Positions 1 to 8,903 of a stretch of 64,000 bases of DNA are shown here, one piece after another. The stretch lies in the NCBI RefSeq assembly GCF_963678635.1, contig NC_087064.1, positions 66,457,548 through 66,521,547 on the forward strand. The letters are read 5' to 3'. How positions within the stretch are numbered: position 1 is the first letter of the stretch; every line of letters starts with the position of its first letter. Both the position numbers and the translations under genes were made by a program. The notes beneath the pieces were generated by a model. The model saw only the letters and a list, made by a program, of their open reading frames with translations, was not told the origin of the DNA and ran no database searches. Origin of the DNA: Symsagittifera roscoffensis (taxonomy: Eukaryota > Xenacoelomorpha > Acoela > Convolutidae).

Positions 1-505
1 CCAAGATCTGATTTGCAATGATGATTTTCTACATTTTTGTTGCATATTTGTGAGGTTAAAATGTGATTTATATTGACCCATTTAATCATTTGTTTTGTAA
101 ATTTTTTGCCCAACATCTGATTTACAATAATGATTTACTATGATTTCATTGCATATTTTCGAGCTCAAATTTGGTTAATATTGACAATTTTCTGGAATCT
201 TTACAATTGTGTTTGCACAAAATCTGATTTACAATGATGATTTTCTACATTTTTGTTGCATATTTTCGAGCTCAAAATGTGATTTGTATTGACCCATTTA
301 ATCATTTGTTTTGTAAATTTTTGCCCAAGATCTGATTTACAATAATGATTTACTATGATTTCATTGCATATTTTCGAGCTCAAATCTGGTTTATATGTAC
401 AATATTCTTGAATTTTTACATATGTTTTTGCACAAAATCTGATTTACAATGATGATATTTTGTATCTTTGTTGCATATTTTTTGTGCCGAAAATCTTGTT
501 CATTT
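1..505. repeat. 108-bp tandem satellite in two alternating variants
   Basis: Five successive units begin with the same 'atctgattt(a/g)caat' core at positions 6, 115, 222, 330 and 437, a spacing of 107-109 bp. Alternate units resemble each other more than their neighbours: units 1 and 3 share the segment around 'gacccatttaatcatttg', while units 2 and 4 share 'tgatttactatgatttcatt'. The true repeat is therefore a roughly 216-bp dimer. The array runs off the left edge of the window. Confidence 0.85.
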
Positions 506-629
506 TGATGATTTTCGTGATTTGTGTCGTTTGGTTTGAATTCAACTTTTGCTTTGAGTTTTCATATAGCACGCTTTTCAGAAGAGAAAAATTAATTTTT
601 CTGACAGTATAATTAAATTTTTTGACAAC

Positions 630-845
630 ATAATCGATTTTATTGCAATTTTATGGCGATAGCAATAGTTTTTGTTGCAATTTTATGGCAGTTTTATGGC
701 GGAAACAATAGATTTTATTGCAATTTTATGGCAAAAACAATAGATTTTATTGTAATTTTATGGCAAAAACAATCGATTTTATTGCGATTTCATGGCGGTT
801 TCAGGGCAAAAAAATAGATTTTATTGAGATTATATGGAGATAAAA
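630..845. repeat. About 32-bp minisatellite
   Basis: The motif 'gattttattgcaattttatggc' style unit, with 'aacaatagattttattg' as its clearest part, recurs near 635, 669, 711, 743, 775 and 817. Spacing is mostly 32-42 bp with small internal expansions. No gene is visible around it. Confidence 0.75.
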
Positions 846-1426
846 ATACATTTTAGTGGAATTACAAGGCAATATATTCTTGATGAAAATAATCTATTTT
901 CTTTCTATTATAATAGAAAATGTTGCTTAAATTGGTTACACATAATCGATTATAATGGCAATATTTTCGGCAACATTTTTTCAATATAATCTATTTTTAT
1001 CCGAGAAACTTCGGTGCGGGTGCCAACATCTCGAGCAATCTGTGTTGAGAAACAATCAGGCCGGAGGCTATGCTGGGACTCAGTCAAATAAATTATATGC
1101 GATACAAAGGAAAAGTGGAAAAATTAATTATCCCCTATAATGTGTTTCCCATTTTCTTCATTTTCTCACGAAAAAATGTATCACTTTAGCTGCCTTGAAA
1201 TTTCAAGAATTTTCTATTAATGACACTTTTTTCATCACAAAGCCCCAATTAAAGAAAACTGGGTTCATACCTAATCATAAAAAACAATCCGGTATTTCAC
1301 TGAAAATTTTTATAGTCATCACCTCACACGCTATGTATGGTACAAAGTAATACGTTTAGCAAATGGCACAGTTTTAAATTGATCAAATAGCATGCCTCAA
1401 GTTAATTTGGAACGATGGCTCTTTTT
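846..1426. other. Intergenic stretch, nothing recognised
   Basis: AT-rich sequence with only short spurious open frames. I see no splice-bounded exon, RNA gene or repeat boundary here. Confidence 0.5.
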
Positions 1427-1622
1427 CCTTCCCATACCCCCCCAACTGCAAATTTTTACATGTAAGTTTGTTGACCACATTGTCCGATTATTATGAAAAT
1501 TTACACACAGACTAATAAGGTCACGACAAACTTATTTGGTCCTCATGCTCAACCTCGTAAAACCACTCGTTAAACTAATATTTTGAAGCTCGTGTGAGGT
1601 GGGGGGGGAAGGAAAAAGTGCC
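1427..1622. mobile_element. MITE, family with GGCTCTTTTTCC terminal inverted repeats
   Basis: The segment opens with GGCTCTTTTTCCTTCCC followed by a C-run and closes with a G-run followed by GGAAGGAAAAAGTGCC, which is its near inverse. The element is 196 bp with no coding capacity. Related copies lie at 33182-33383, 34020-34163 (truncated) and 35351-35546; all share a middle section around 'gtccgattattatgaaaatt'. This is a non-autonomous DNA transposon; the superfamily is not clear. Confidence 0.6.
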
Positions 1623-2516
1623 GGAAGGATTTCTAACACAGATTAAATCTCCTCTTGTCCCAAATTGGCCTTAATAGCAATCTTGAAACCCCTATATCTT
1701 TAGAAAAATGATCAGAGGCGAAATATTTTTTTGGTTTTGAGCTCAAGACCAAAACTTTACGGCAAAATTGCTAGTTAGAAGTCAAATTTTGTTTGGAAAT
1801 ATTCCTCAATGCCTCGAATATTTCATTTTAATTAAAATTTTGAGAAACAATGAATTTTGTGCTGCCAATATTGAATATAAATTGCCCAAACTTAATCGAG
1901 TTTAGATCAGCAATTAGTTTGCCAAAGTTCATTTTGAAACGATTATAATTGCAGTATAACTTAGCAACACTAAATATTTTTTGTATTGAGCTGTCAAGTC
2001 GTAATCGGACTGGTTCCAGTCGAGTTTAGGCTATTGCAAGACCATGCGCTTGACGATGCGAAGACTCATACCTAGATCATCACGGTGTTGACTTTCGTGT
2101 AATCTTGATCTGAACAAAAAAACGCCTCAAGCATATATTTCTCAATTTATTCAAAAGTTGAAATAAAAATACCACAAACATATTCATTATTATTTTTTTT
2201 CTAAAGTCGAAGCAAAACAGCGCAAAAACTTATTTTCATTACTTTCTTCGAGACGCAAAATTAGAAATGATTGTATAATGCTTACAAGAATAAATTCATT
2301 GTTTTCAAAGTCAAAAGTAACACCTTGCTCCTTCCATCCTTACTCCATGTATTGGTTTTCAGTTTCAGCGATGTCACTAGAACATTTAATTATTCTGAAA
2401 GCCTTTCTGCTTTGCCAAAAACCGTATTAATGCATAATAGCAGACAATTTGTGAATTAAAAATGATATTTGTAACGCAGGTGGAACTTGAAACTAGACAA
2501 GCATTTATAAAAGTTT
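1623..2516. other. Intergenic flank of the giant LTR element
   Basis: No convincing gene. The last four bases (2513-2516, GTTT) are the left copy of the target-site duplication of the LTR element that starts at 2517. Confidence 0.5.
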
Positions 2517-2926
2517 TGAGTTATGACCGATGGGTATAACTCATAGAGTAATTTCGGATAGGGTACACCGTCTGCTCGTCACGCTATCTTATTTTCGGCC
2601 GGATAGATTCGTGCAACTTCTTAGTCTAATACCGATCCTAATCTTACTCTTATACTATCTAGTCTCAGGTTGTTTAACTAGTCTCTGCTAGGCTCAATAG
2701 ATCTAGGGTATACTGGTTTATTGCGGCTGTTGAAGTGCTCGGGAGAGTCCAACTAATTTCTAAGTTAAATTCAAATCTCTCTGGTGCTGAAATTATAAGT
2801 AACTTCAGCACTTACAAATAAGTGGGTTGTTAGTTAGATGGATCGTGATTGGTTAATATTAAATACTTTACATTGGTAAAACATTTAATTTATCCAATCA
2901 TAATATATAGTTTAGATCAGGTTCCA
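2517..2926 (-). repeat. 3' LTR of copy 1
   Basis: 410 bp, with no difference seen by eye from the 5' LTR at 20966-21375. In element sense it starts TGGAACC and ends with TCA. It contains CCAAT-like motifs, an 8-bp inverted repeat (GTGCTGAA/TTCAGCAC with 12-nt loop, around 2788-2815) and an AATAAA signal at 2717-2722 (plus-strand tttatt). Confidence 0.95.
2717..2722 (-). terminator. AATAAA poly(A) signal in the 3' LTR
   Basis: Minus-strand AATAAA lies within 'GCAATAAACC' in the second half of the LTR in element sense. It is the only canonical hexamer I see in the LTR and is present at the same place in the other LTRs (21166-21171 in the 5' LTR). That position suits a 3' end of the genomic transcript in the R region. 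Confidence 0.55.
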
Positions 2927-2950
2927 CCCATCCGGGTTTTACAGAGTTTT

Positions 2951-3322
2951 TTAGAACAGTTCTTCTGTAATTCGAGGGTGGATGATGGACGTTGGTATTT
3001 GGCGAACATCATATTTTTCTTCCGCTTCTTCTTGTTTCAACGACTGAGTCTTTGCAACAAAATCAATTCTGATTTCAGAATGGTTGGCTATGTCAGGTTT
3101 TTTTGTTCTTCGGGGAGAACTTCTTTTGTGTCTGATCCAGCTTGGGAATGGCGTGGAGATTGTGCGTGGAGGGGATGCCTGGTTACTCGGATCTGTACGT
3201 ACACTTGGGTCATCGAGGTGGTCATTGGTCTGATTCAATGAAGTCCTTTTCTGCGAGGTCAAGTCGTACTCTAAATCCTTTGAGTTGTGATTGTGAGTGG
3301 CATATCGATTGTAGTTGGTCAT
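2951..3322 (-). CDS. Possible 123-aa charged ORF next to the 3' LTR
   Basis: An ATG-started minus-strand frame of 123 codons, rich in Ser, Arg, Asp and Thr, with no recognised domain. It lies in the place where complex retroviruses often hold a 3' accessory gene. The counterpart in copy 2 is alignable in part (the segment around SKDLEYDLTSQKR) but is frameshifted and has a replaced middle section. There is therefore no good evidence of selection, and it may be a chance frame. Confidence 0.25.
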   Translation of the reverse strand: MTNYNRYATHNHNSKDLEYDLTSQKRTSLNQTNDHLDDPSVRTDPSNQASPPRTISTPFPSWIRHKRSSPRRTKKPDIANHSEIRIDFVAKTQSLKQEEAEEKYDVRQIPTSIIHPRITEELF

Positions 3323-4477
3323 TCTCTCTCGAGTGTAGTGGGGTCGTCTTGTCTTTTGATGTTCGTCCTTGGTGTTGTATTCTGATCTATATATTGCATC
3401 ATGTGATTTTACATTTTATAAAACTTTTATTAGTTTAATATTTTTTAATAATGATTTTAGTTAGTTGTTTTCACAAAAGCTTTTTGTTTTAGTTTGGTTA
3501 TTTTGAAGAGTTACTCACCCTTGAGTAGCTCTTATTAAAAATAAAGGTGTGGTCACAAAGCGTGGATGTAGCGCGGTGGGTTAGGCCGGCTATAGAGCAT
3601 GCTCAGGACGTCCTTTCCTGGTGGGTTAGGCCAGGTGTGGGAGTATGATTTCATGCGGTTTTTGTGAGGGGTCCTGTTATGTGACAACGTTTTATGTTGG
3701 GTTTGTTGTGGTTTTACTTATGTCTTGTTGGTTATGTACTTTTTCCAAAAAGCAAATTGTTTGTGGTATGGGTTTGTCTTTCGACTTTTTTGTGTTCTAT
3801 TATTTCTTTCTAAGACTTTGTAATAGTCTTCAAAAGAATAAATTATCCAGTTTTAAACTGGGTTAATCCGGTTTGGGTACCGTTGGTTTCCTTTTCTTAG
3901 TCATGCTGTTATTCTATGATTTGTGGTATTTAGTAAGCTGCGTTGGTTAGTTTTGTTTAGTATATGATTCCTTTCCAACCGGGTTAAAGGAAAGTTTGAA
4001 ACATGTTATTATATGTTAGAGTTGTTGAGTGTGAAAACTTGAAACTGAAATTCATTATTTTAAACAATTCTTCGTGGGCGAGCTGTGCGAGTGTGGATAG
4101 AATTTCTGTGCGAATGAATGAAAATATCAAAAGGTTAGTACTGCAATTGCATTTTATTAATTTACTGTATAGAATTTGGAAATTTACTGCTAGTTATGGG
4201 GGAATTTTAAGATACAAATTTTCATCATAATTAGATTTACTGCTTTTGGGGGAAAATTTTATAAATTAATTTACTGCATTGGTATTATATTTATTTAATT
4301 GTTGGTGCAAAAGTTTAATAGGGTCTTAAACAGTTTTGAAGAAGTTTGCTATTTTTTATTTTTCTTTTGTGAATTTTTCAGATGATCTAGGATGAAGGCT
4401 AAAAATCTAAAGAAAACATGATTAAAGAATGGTGAGTTTTTCAATATTTTAATTAGTTAGTTATATTTATTGAATTC

Positions 4478-4488
4478 ATACTTACCTG
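4478..4488 (-). promoter_or_regulatory. Conserved 5' splice site just after the ORF599 stop codon
   Basis: On the minus strand the ORF599 stop TAA is followed at once by CAG|GTAAGTA, a near-perfect animal splice donor (exon end 4486, GT at 4485-4484). Copy 2 keeps the same CAG|GTAAGTA at 38021-38019. A TTTCAG acceptor candidate follows about 440 nt downstream in element sense (AG at 4046-4045; copy 2 at 37588-37587). This suggests a 3'-UTR intron or a donor used to make a subgenomic RNA. Confidence 0.5.
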
Positions 4489-6288
4489 TTAGTCGTCGGG
4501 GAAAAAACCGTGGGGGAAGATGTCGTGAATTAGTTCTGAAGTTGTTAGTAGTTTAGCTAGAATGCGGATGATATTTTTAGTCTGAAGCAGTGGCCAAAGC
4601 AATTGAAGTGCCTTAATGGTGGTTAGTTCTTCAGTGCCTACTGCAAACTCATAAGGTGTGTTTTGGATTAAGTTATATAATTTGTGGTTAAATGTAGTGT
4701 TGTGGATGAATTCTAAAATGGGGATTTCTATAGGCTGTTCAAACTCGTGCGGGATAAGGAAGGGTCGGGATTCTTCGGCGTTGAAGGTCTTGGTGATGGG
4801 GCAGAAAATGTACATTTGGGTTATGGGGTCATAATTACGAAGAATACCATGAAGGTTAGTGTCTTTAATACAATATGTGAAATTTAGGAAATACGGTGAA
4901 GTGTATTTTGAATTGATGAATTGGAAACGATGGTGTGGTTGTCTAGAGGGTGTGTGGAGGTCAAAGTGATTTTGGATGAAACGATAGTAACTGTATGTAT
5001 GTGTTTGTTTAGTTCGCAACATAATATCGTGTGAGCAGTGTAAATCTCTTTCGTGTGGTGCAAGGAAATGAAAGGTTAGTGAAAAGATTTGAAAGCGTTC
5101 TTTAAAACTTTCGTATGCCTGTGTGTTTGTTAGTGCTTCTGAAATAGTGTGATCAAACTTTCGGTCAAAGATGTTTAGTGTAAATACATATGGTGTCTTG
5201 ATGAAAAATTTCTCGGTGATTTGTGGATTAGCGAAGCGATCTTCGTCTAAGAATTGATCTTGGTTAGCTCTGATGATGTTGTGATCGTAGTATTCTAGTG
5301 TATATTCATTAGCTCTAGGTGCAGTGTGTATTTTTAGTGATTTTTTATATCCAACGTAAGTAAACTGTCTAGCGGTTAGTGGTGTAGTTAGTCGATATAG
5401 CATATCCTTATTTCGTTCTATATCGATGGAAGTGTTGGATAAAGGTAAGCAAAGAGGGTTAGTGAAATGATAATATGAGGTCCAAGAGAGAGTGGGCATT
5501 AAAACGTATTCATCTACAAAGTTGCGTGTTTCGTTAGCGTCGTGAGGGGTGTTTAAGGTGTATTGTGGAAATGAGGGTAAAGTGATAGCTAAAAATTCTT
5601 TAGTGTTAGTATGTTGGGGGTGGTTGATGTATTCACGGGCTGTTCCTGGTTTTGCTGGGAAAGGATGGTTGGGGAATTTTCTTTTAAAAGTGCGGTAAGC
5701 TCTATTAGTGTTTAGTGAAGATATAGTGGATGTGGATGATGGTGTTAATGATTCAGTATAATTTGAAGAGGGTGTAGGGGGATTGGATGAATTTGGAGTG
5801 GAGGAGATTTGGTTTATGGTCGGGGTGTTAAGGTGGTAGGGTTGTTGTTGGAGGGTAATAAAATTATCTAGCTCTGGGGAGATTCGGGGGGTGTCTGGAG
5901 AATGAGATGATTGGTCAGAATGGTATGAGGAGTAGGTTGGGGTAACTTGGGAAGCATAAGAGGGTGTGGGAGTGATGGGGTCAGGGTTATTGGATAATAT
6001 GGGTTGAAAAGGGGGTTGAGAAAAATTAGAAGGGTTATGAAAATTATTGGATGGAGATGGTTCTGAGTCGGCAAATTCATCGGGGGTTTCAATATTCGGG
6101 TTATTGAGCTGTGAGATGGAGTATAAAACTGAAATATGTGAGTTAGTGTCGGAATTCATGCCTGATGTTACATTGCTAGATGGAAAATCGGGTGGCGGAA
6201 AAGCAAAAAGTGGTATGATTGGGATTGGAGAGGTAAGATTGGTTGGATGGGAATTTGATCGGTGGAGTGATCCAAGTTGGCGGCTCAT
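4489..6288 (-). CDS. ORF599, unknown protein downstream of env
   Basis: A 599-aa frame with no recognised family. Residues 1-190 are a Pro/Ser/Thr/Asn-rich, probably disordered stretch; residues 190-599 look folded, rich in Phe, Tyr and His, with no clear signal peptide or membrane segment. Its ATG overlaps the env stop codon as ATGA (6285-6288), the arrangement used for termination-reinitiation in some viral and non-LTR mRNAs. The 4-nt overlap is kept in copy 2 (39690/39693), where the frame itself is broken and has lost a roughly 130-bp segment. A diverged N-terminal part also survives in the third copy near 56.1-56.4 kb. Long retention in three family members argues for a useful protein, perhaps structural or host-interacting. 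I cannot assign a role. Confidence 0.8.
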   Translation of the reverse strand: MSRQLGSLHRSNSHPTNLTSPIPIIPLFAFPPPDFPSSNVTSGMNSDTNSHISVLYSISQLNNPNIETPDEFADSEPSPSNNFHNPSNFSQPPFQPILSNNPDPITPTPSYASQVTPTYSSYHSDQSSHSPDTPRISPELDNFITLQQQPYHLNTPTINQISSTPNSSNPPTPSSNYTESLTPSSTSTISSLNTNRAYRTFKRKFPNHPFPAKPGTAREYINHPQHTNTKEFLAITLPSFPQYTLNTPHDANETRNFVDEYVLMPTLSWTSYYHFTNPLCLPLSNTSIDIERNKDMLYRLTTPLTARQFTYVGYKKSLKIHTAPRANEYTLEYYDHNIIRANQDQFLDEDRFANPQITEKFFIKTPYVFTLNIFDRKFDHTISEALTNTQAYESFKERFQIFSLTFHFLAPHERDLHCSHDIMLRTKQTHTYSYYRFIQNHFDLHTPSRQPHHRFQFINSKYTSPYFLNFTYCIKDTNLHGILRNYDPITQMYIFCPITKTFNAEESRPFLIPHEFEQPIEIPILEFIHNTTFNHKLYNLIQNTPYEFAVGTEELTTIKALQLLWPLLQTKNIIRILAKLLTTSELIHDIFPHGFFPDD

Positions 6289-8903
6289 CGTGGGCTAAAA
6301 AAATGATTATTTTGAGATTGAAAAGCGGTGGTATGGGGCTGTTCAATAATTTGTTCATAAGTATTATCATCTTGTGATTGATGTGTCATTATATGTTGGA
6401 TGGGGCTTTGTGATGTGGTGAGTCGAAAATTTGGATTATGTGTGATTGCTAAATTTCGAAAATTTCGTGGGACTAGGGATAGTGGATGGTTATTTGGTAG
6501 GGGTGGTAATTGTGGTGCCGTTGGCTGTGTGTCGACATTGTTATGTTCTTCGTCGTATGTATTTTGTCGTGTTGTTATTTTTGTGTTATATTCTTTTATT
6601 TGTGCGTCTAAAAGAATTTTGTTTATAGATGTGGAAAAAATTCCAAAAAATCCTGCAAAGAGTATGCGTGCTACGCTTGCTTGTCTGTTTACTTGTGTGT
6701 GTATAGCACATGTGTTGTAGATTCCTTTTAAGAGTGAGAAAAGAAATCCAATAAAGTTAAACATTGCGTATAAAATAGTCAATTTTTCTAAGATGTAGTA
6801 GGGCCATCCTAGAAAATCAAGGATTTCATTCTTGAGTGTAACAAAGCTAAAAATGTTGATTGGTGATATATCTTGGGGACGGTATTTTTCGCCGTTTAGA
6901 TATATATAATCTTTAATGTCTTTAAAATATCCGCTATAGTCTTGCGTGTAGATATCGGCAAATCCTGCGGTTTCTGCAAGTTTGCGTAAATTTTGGTCTA
7001 TTGATTGTCTTTGTATAGTGTCCATTTGTGTTAATAATTCTTGGAATTGTTGTGTTCTAATGTGATGTTGAATATCTGATTTTGAATAGATTCCTATTGA
7101 TTGTAAGTCTATATTTGGGTTTCGAGCGATAGCGCGAATGCTTTCTGGTGAAAATTTTTTGAGTGATTGCATTAATGTGGGATATGGAGTGAGAAGATAA
7201 TATTTATTTTCATCAGGGTTTAGTTGTACTACATTGTGGCTATTTTCTGATCCACATGGGACTGCGGTATCCCAGAAATAGGTTCTTCGTGAAAGTGTAT
7301 CCACGAAATGTACTTTATTCTTATAAAAGATAGGGATTCTTTTATAACATCGTTTATTTTCAAAAACGTAGAGTGGTGATACTTTTTTGGTACAAGTATA
7401 AAACCATAAGATGTTTCCTTCGTAGTCTAAAAAATTTGATCTATTTCCTGATAATAAGTATCCTGCGTAGGGTATTTTTAATACTGCTAGTGCAAGTGAT
7501 TGTAATATTTGTGTTCGTTCTAATTCGCATAGTTGGTGTAGTGTTTCTAATTCGGAGAGTGACATTTCTTGAAAAATGCGGCTAATTGTATAGTCTAGTT
7601 TCATATCCAAATGAATATCATAGTGGATATTACCGAAATATGTAGTATTCATTAGTGATAATTCTTGTAAGCGTGTGCTTCTGGTGTCATAAGGTTTTAG
7701 ATGTCCACCAGGTTGTCCATTGCTTTTTTCAAAATTAACTGGTATATAGGATGTTCCTTCGTTTGGAGGATGACCTGTGGCATATGGGTCGATTTTTACT
7801 TTTCCAGTGGTCATGTCGAATCCTTTTTCGTATTCAACTAATATTTCAGAGTATTGTGTTCTGTGAAGTGGATTCCTGTATTTACATGCAAGTTCTGTTT
7901 CTTGATATATTTGAAAACGTGTCAATTTCTTTTCTATAATGTCTATGTTTCTAAAATCGGAACTTAGTTTGCGTGATGGATGGACTTGTTCATAAGGAAT
8001 TGATTGTATGAAATATTTTTCGTGAAATTTTATCATACGAGCGTGTATTTTTGCTACTTGAAATGTTGTACATGTATCTTCGGGGAACCAAACAATTGTT
8101 GCTTGTGTTCTTGTTGTAGGGTCGCAATATCCTTGATCATTTTTACAAGGTAGTCGGATTCCTTGATAGATCATTGTATTATCAGATAAATCTCGTGTGA
8201 GTTGTATTTTTTCGAGTTGTATTTTCCAATCGAAAAATATTATTTCTTGGTATCCTTTATTTTTCGTGTCTGCTTTGCAGTTTGATGGGTTATTTATACC
8301 AATGTGTGGTATCCAATGTTTATCATGTAGGTCATAGGTTAATCGTCCGTGTGCGCCGTTATACGGGTATTTTTCGTCTAGTTTTATATGTCCTTGGTGT
8401 CTTTCAAGTTGTGATTGATGTACAGAGTCGGAAAAAACTTGAAAATTAACTAATTTTCTTTGGGAATTTTTATTTTGTGTGATGTTTAGTCTAAGTAATT
8501 CATTTTTACAATCGTCGGGATTGAGATGTAAAAGACGTTCTATATTACTTTGATAGAATGATTCATGGTCAAGTCGGTTTTTGTTTCCGTTCGAGACTTG
8601 TGAACAATGTACTTTCTTTTCGGAAAATGTTGCTGTGAATTTATAACCTGTAACTGTTGTTGCTCGGGCTTTTGAATAGAGTGTTGCTATTATATCTGTG
8701 GTTTCTATAGCTTGTGGTTCTGTTTCACATTGTGATACTTGATTTATTGCATATTTATGTAGTGTTTTTTGTTCATTTTCTTCGCAATCGTAATGTGTTA
8801 CTAATAAATCTTGTGGTCCTGTACGAGGAGAAGGGTTTATGTTTTGATTTGAGATTACTAGAAAAAGGAGTTGGAGAAAAATTAATAATTTTAGAATATA
8901 CAT
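6285..8903 (-). CDS. env: Envelope-like glycoprotein, 872 aa
   Basis: Residues 1-18 form a clear signal peptide (MYILKLLIFLQLLFLVIS). A large Cys-containing ectodomain with N-glycosylation sequons (for example NIT, NTT, NRS) follows. Near residues 709-727 is a hydrophobic membrane span, and a second hydrophobic stretch lies at 744-760. The last 110 residues form a tail that includes PTAP followed by LPPLP (a late-budding type motif) and a YEQI sorting-type motif; both are kept in copy 2. The topology is that of a type I viral fusion glycoprotein, expected at the cell surface for virion entry. I see no obvious furin site and I do not assign a fusion class. A class III, chuvirus- or gB-like, origin is worth testing. 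The start overlaps the upstream ATG-less frame by 13 nt and the stop overlaps ORF599 as ATGA. The frame is intact here and broken in copy 2. Confidence 0.8.
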   Translation of the reverse strand: MYILKLLIFLQLLFLVISNQNINPSPRTGPQDLLVTHYDCEENEQKTLHKYAINQVSQCETEPQAIETTDIIATLYSKARATTVTGYKFTATFSEKKVHCSQVSNGNKNRLDHESFYQSNIERLLHLNPDDCKNELLRLNITQNKNSQRKLVNFQVFSDSVHQSQLERHQGHIKLDEKYPYNGAHGRLTYDLHDKHWIPHIGINNPSNCKADTKNKGYQEIIFFDWKIQLEKIQLTRDLSDNTMIYQGIRLPCKNDQGYCDPTTRTQATIVWFPEDTCTTFQVAKIHARMIKFHEKYFIQSIPYEQVHPSRKLSSDFRNIDIIEKKLTRFQIYQETELACKYRNPLHRTQYSEILVEYEKGFDMTTGKVKIDPYATGHPPNEGTSYIPVNFEKSNGQPGGHLKPYDTRSTRLQELSLMNTTYFGNIHYDIHLDMKLDYTISRIFQEMSLSELETLHQLCELERTQILQSLALAVLKIPYAGYLLSGNRSNFLDYEGNILWFYTCTKKVSPLYVFENKRCYKRIPIFYKNKVHFVDTLSRRTYFWDTAVPCGSENSHNVVQLNPDENKYYLLTPYPTLMQSLKKFSPESIRAIARNPNIDLQSIGIYSKSDIQHHIRTQQFQELLTQMDTIQRQSIDQNLRKLAETAGFADIYTQDYSGYFKDIKDYIYLNGEKYRPQDISPINIFSFVTLKNEILDFLGWPYYILEKLTILYAMFNFIGFLFSLLKGIYNTCAIHTQVNRQASVARILFAGFFGIFSTSINKILLDAQIKEYNTKITTRQNTYDEEHNNVDTQPTAPQLPPLPNNHPLSLVPRNFRNLAITHNPNFRLTTSQSPIQHIMTHQSQDDNTYEQIIEQPHTTAFQSQNNHFFSPR

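Larger units (their letters stand above)
2927..4488 (-). other. 3' non-coding region of copy 1 between ORF599 and the 3' LTR
   Basis: About 1.5 kb with no long open frame, but clearly alignable with copy 2 (36421-38023). Next to the LTR the element-sense sequence ends 'CCCGGATGGG', the likely polypurine tract although only partly purine. It also contains a duplicated 'GGCCTAACCCACC' motif near 3570-3640, a hairpin 'ccagttttaaactgg' near 3849, donor-like motifs at 4484 and about 3517 and acceptor-like TTTCAG at 4045. The region may be spliced or hold RNA export or packaging structures. Confidence 0.6.

Noticed and set aside
1-505. CRISPR array
   Set aside because: Units are whole tandem repeats without unique spacers, in a eukaryotic context.
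2849-3241. 130-codon plus-strand frame
   Set aside because: Runs out of the LTR into the 3' region on the non-coding strand; no domain and not kept in copy 2.
6400-6720. Plus-strand 106-codon frame opposite env
   Set aside because: Shadow of the env coding sequence; the same in copy 2 at 39805-40125.
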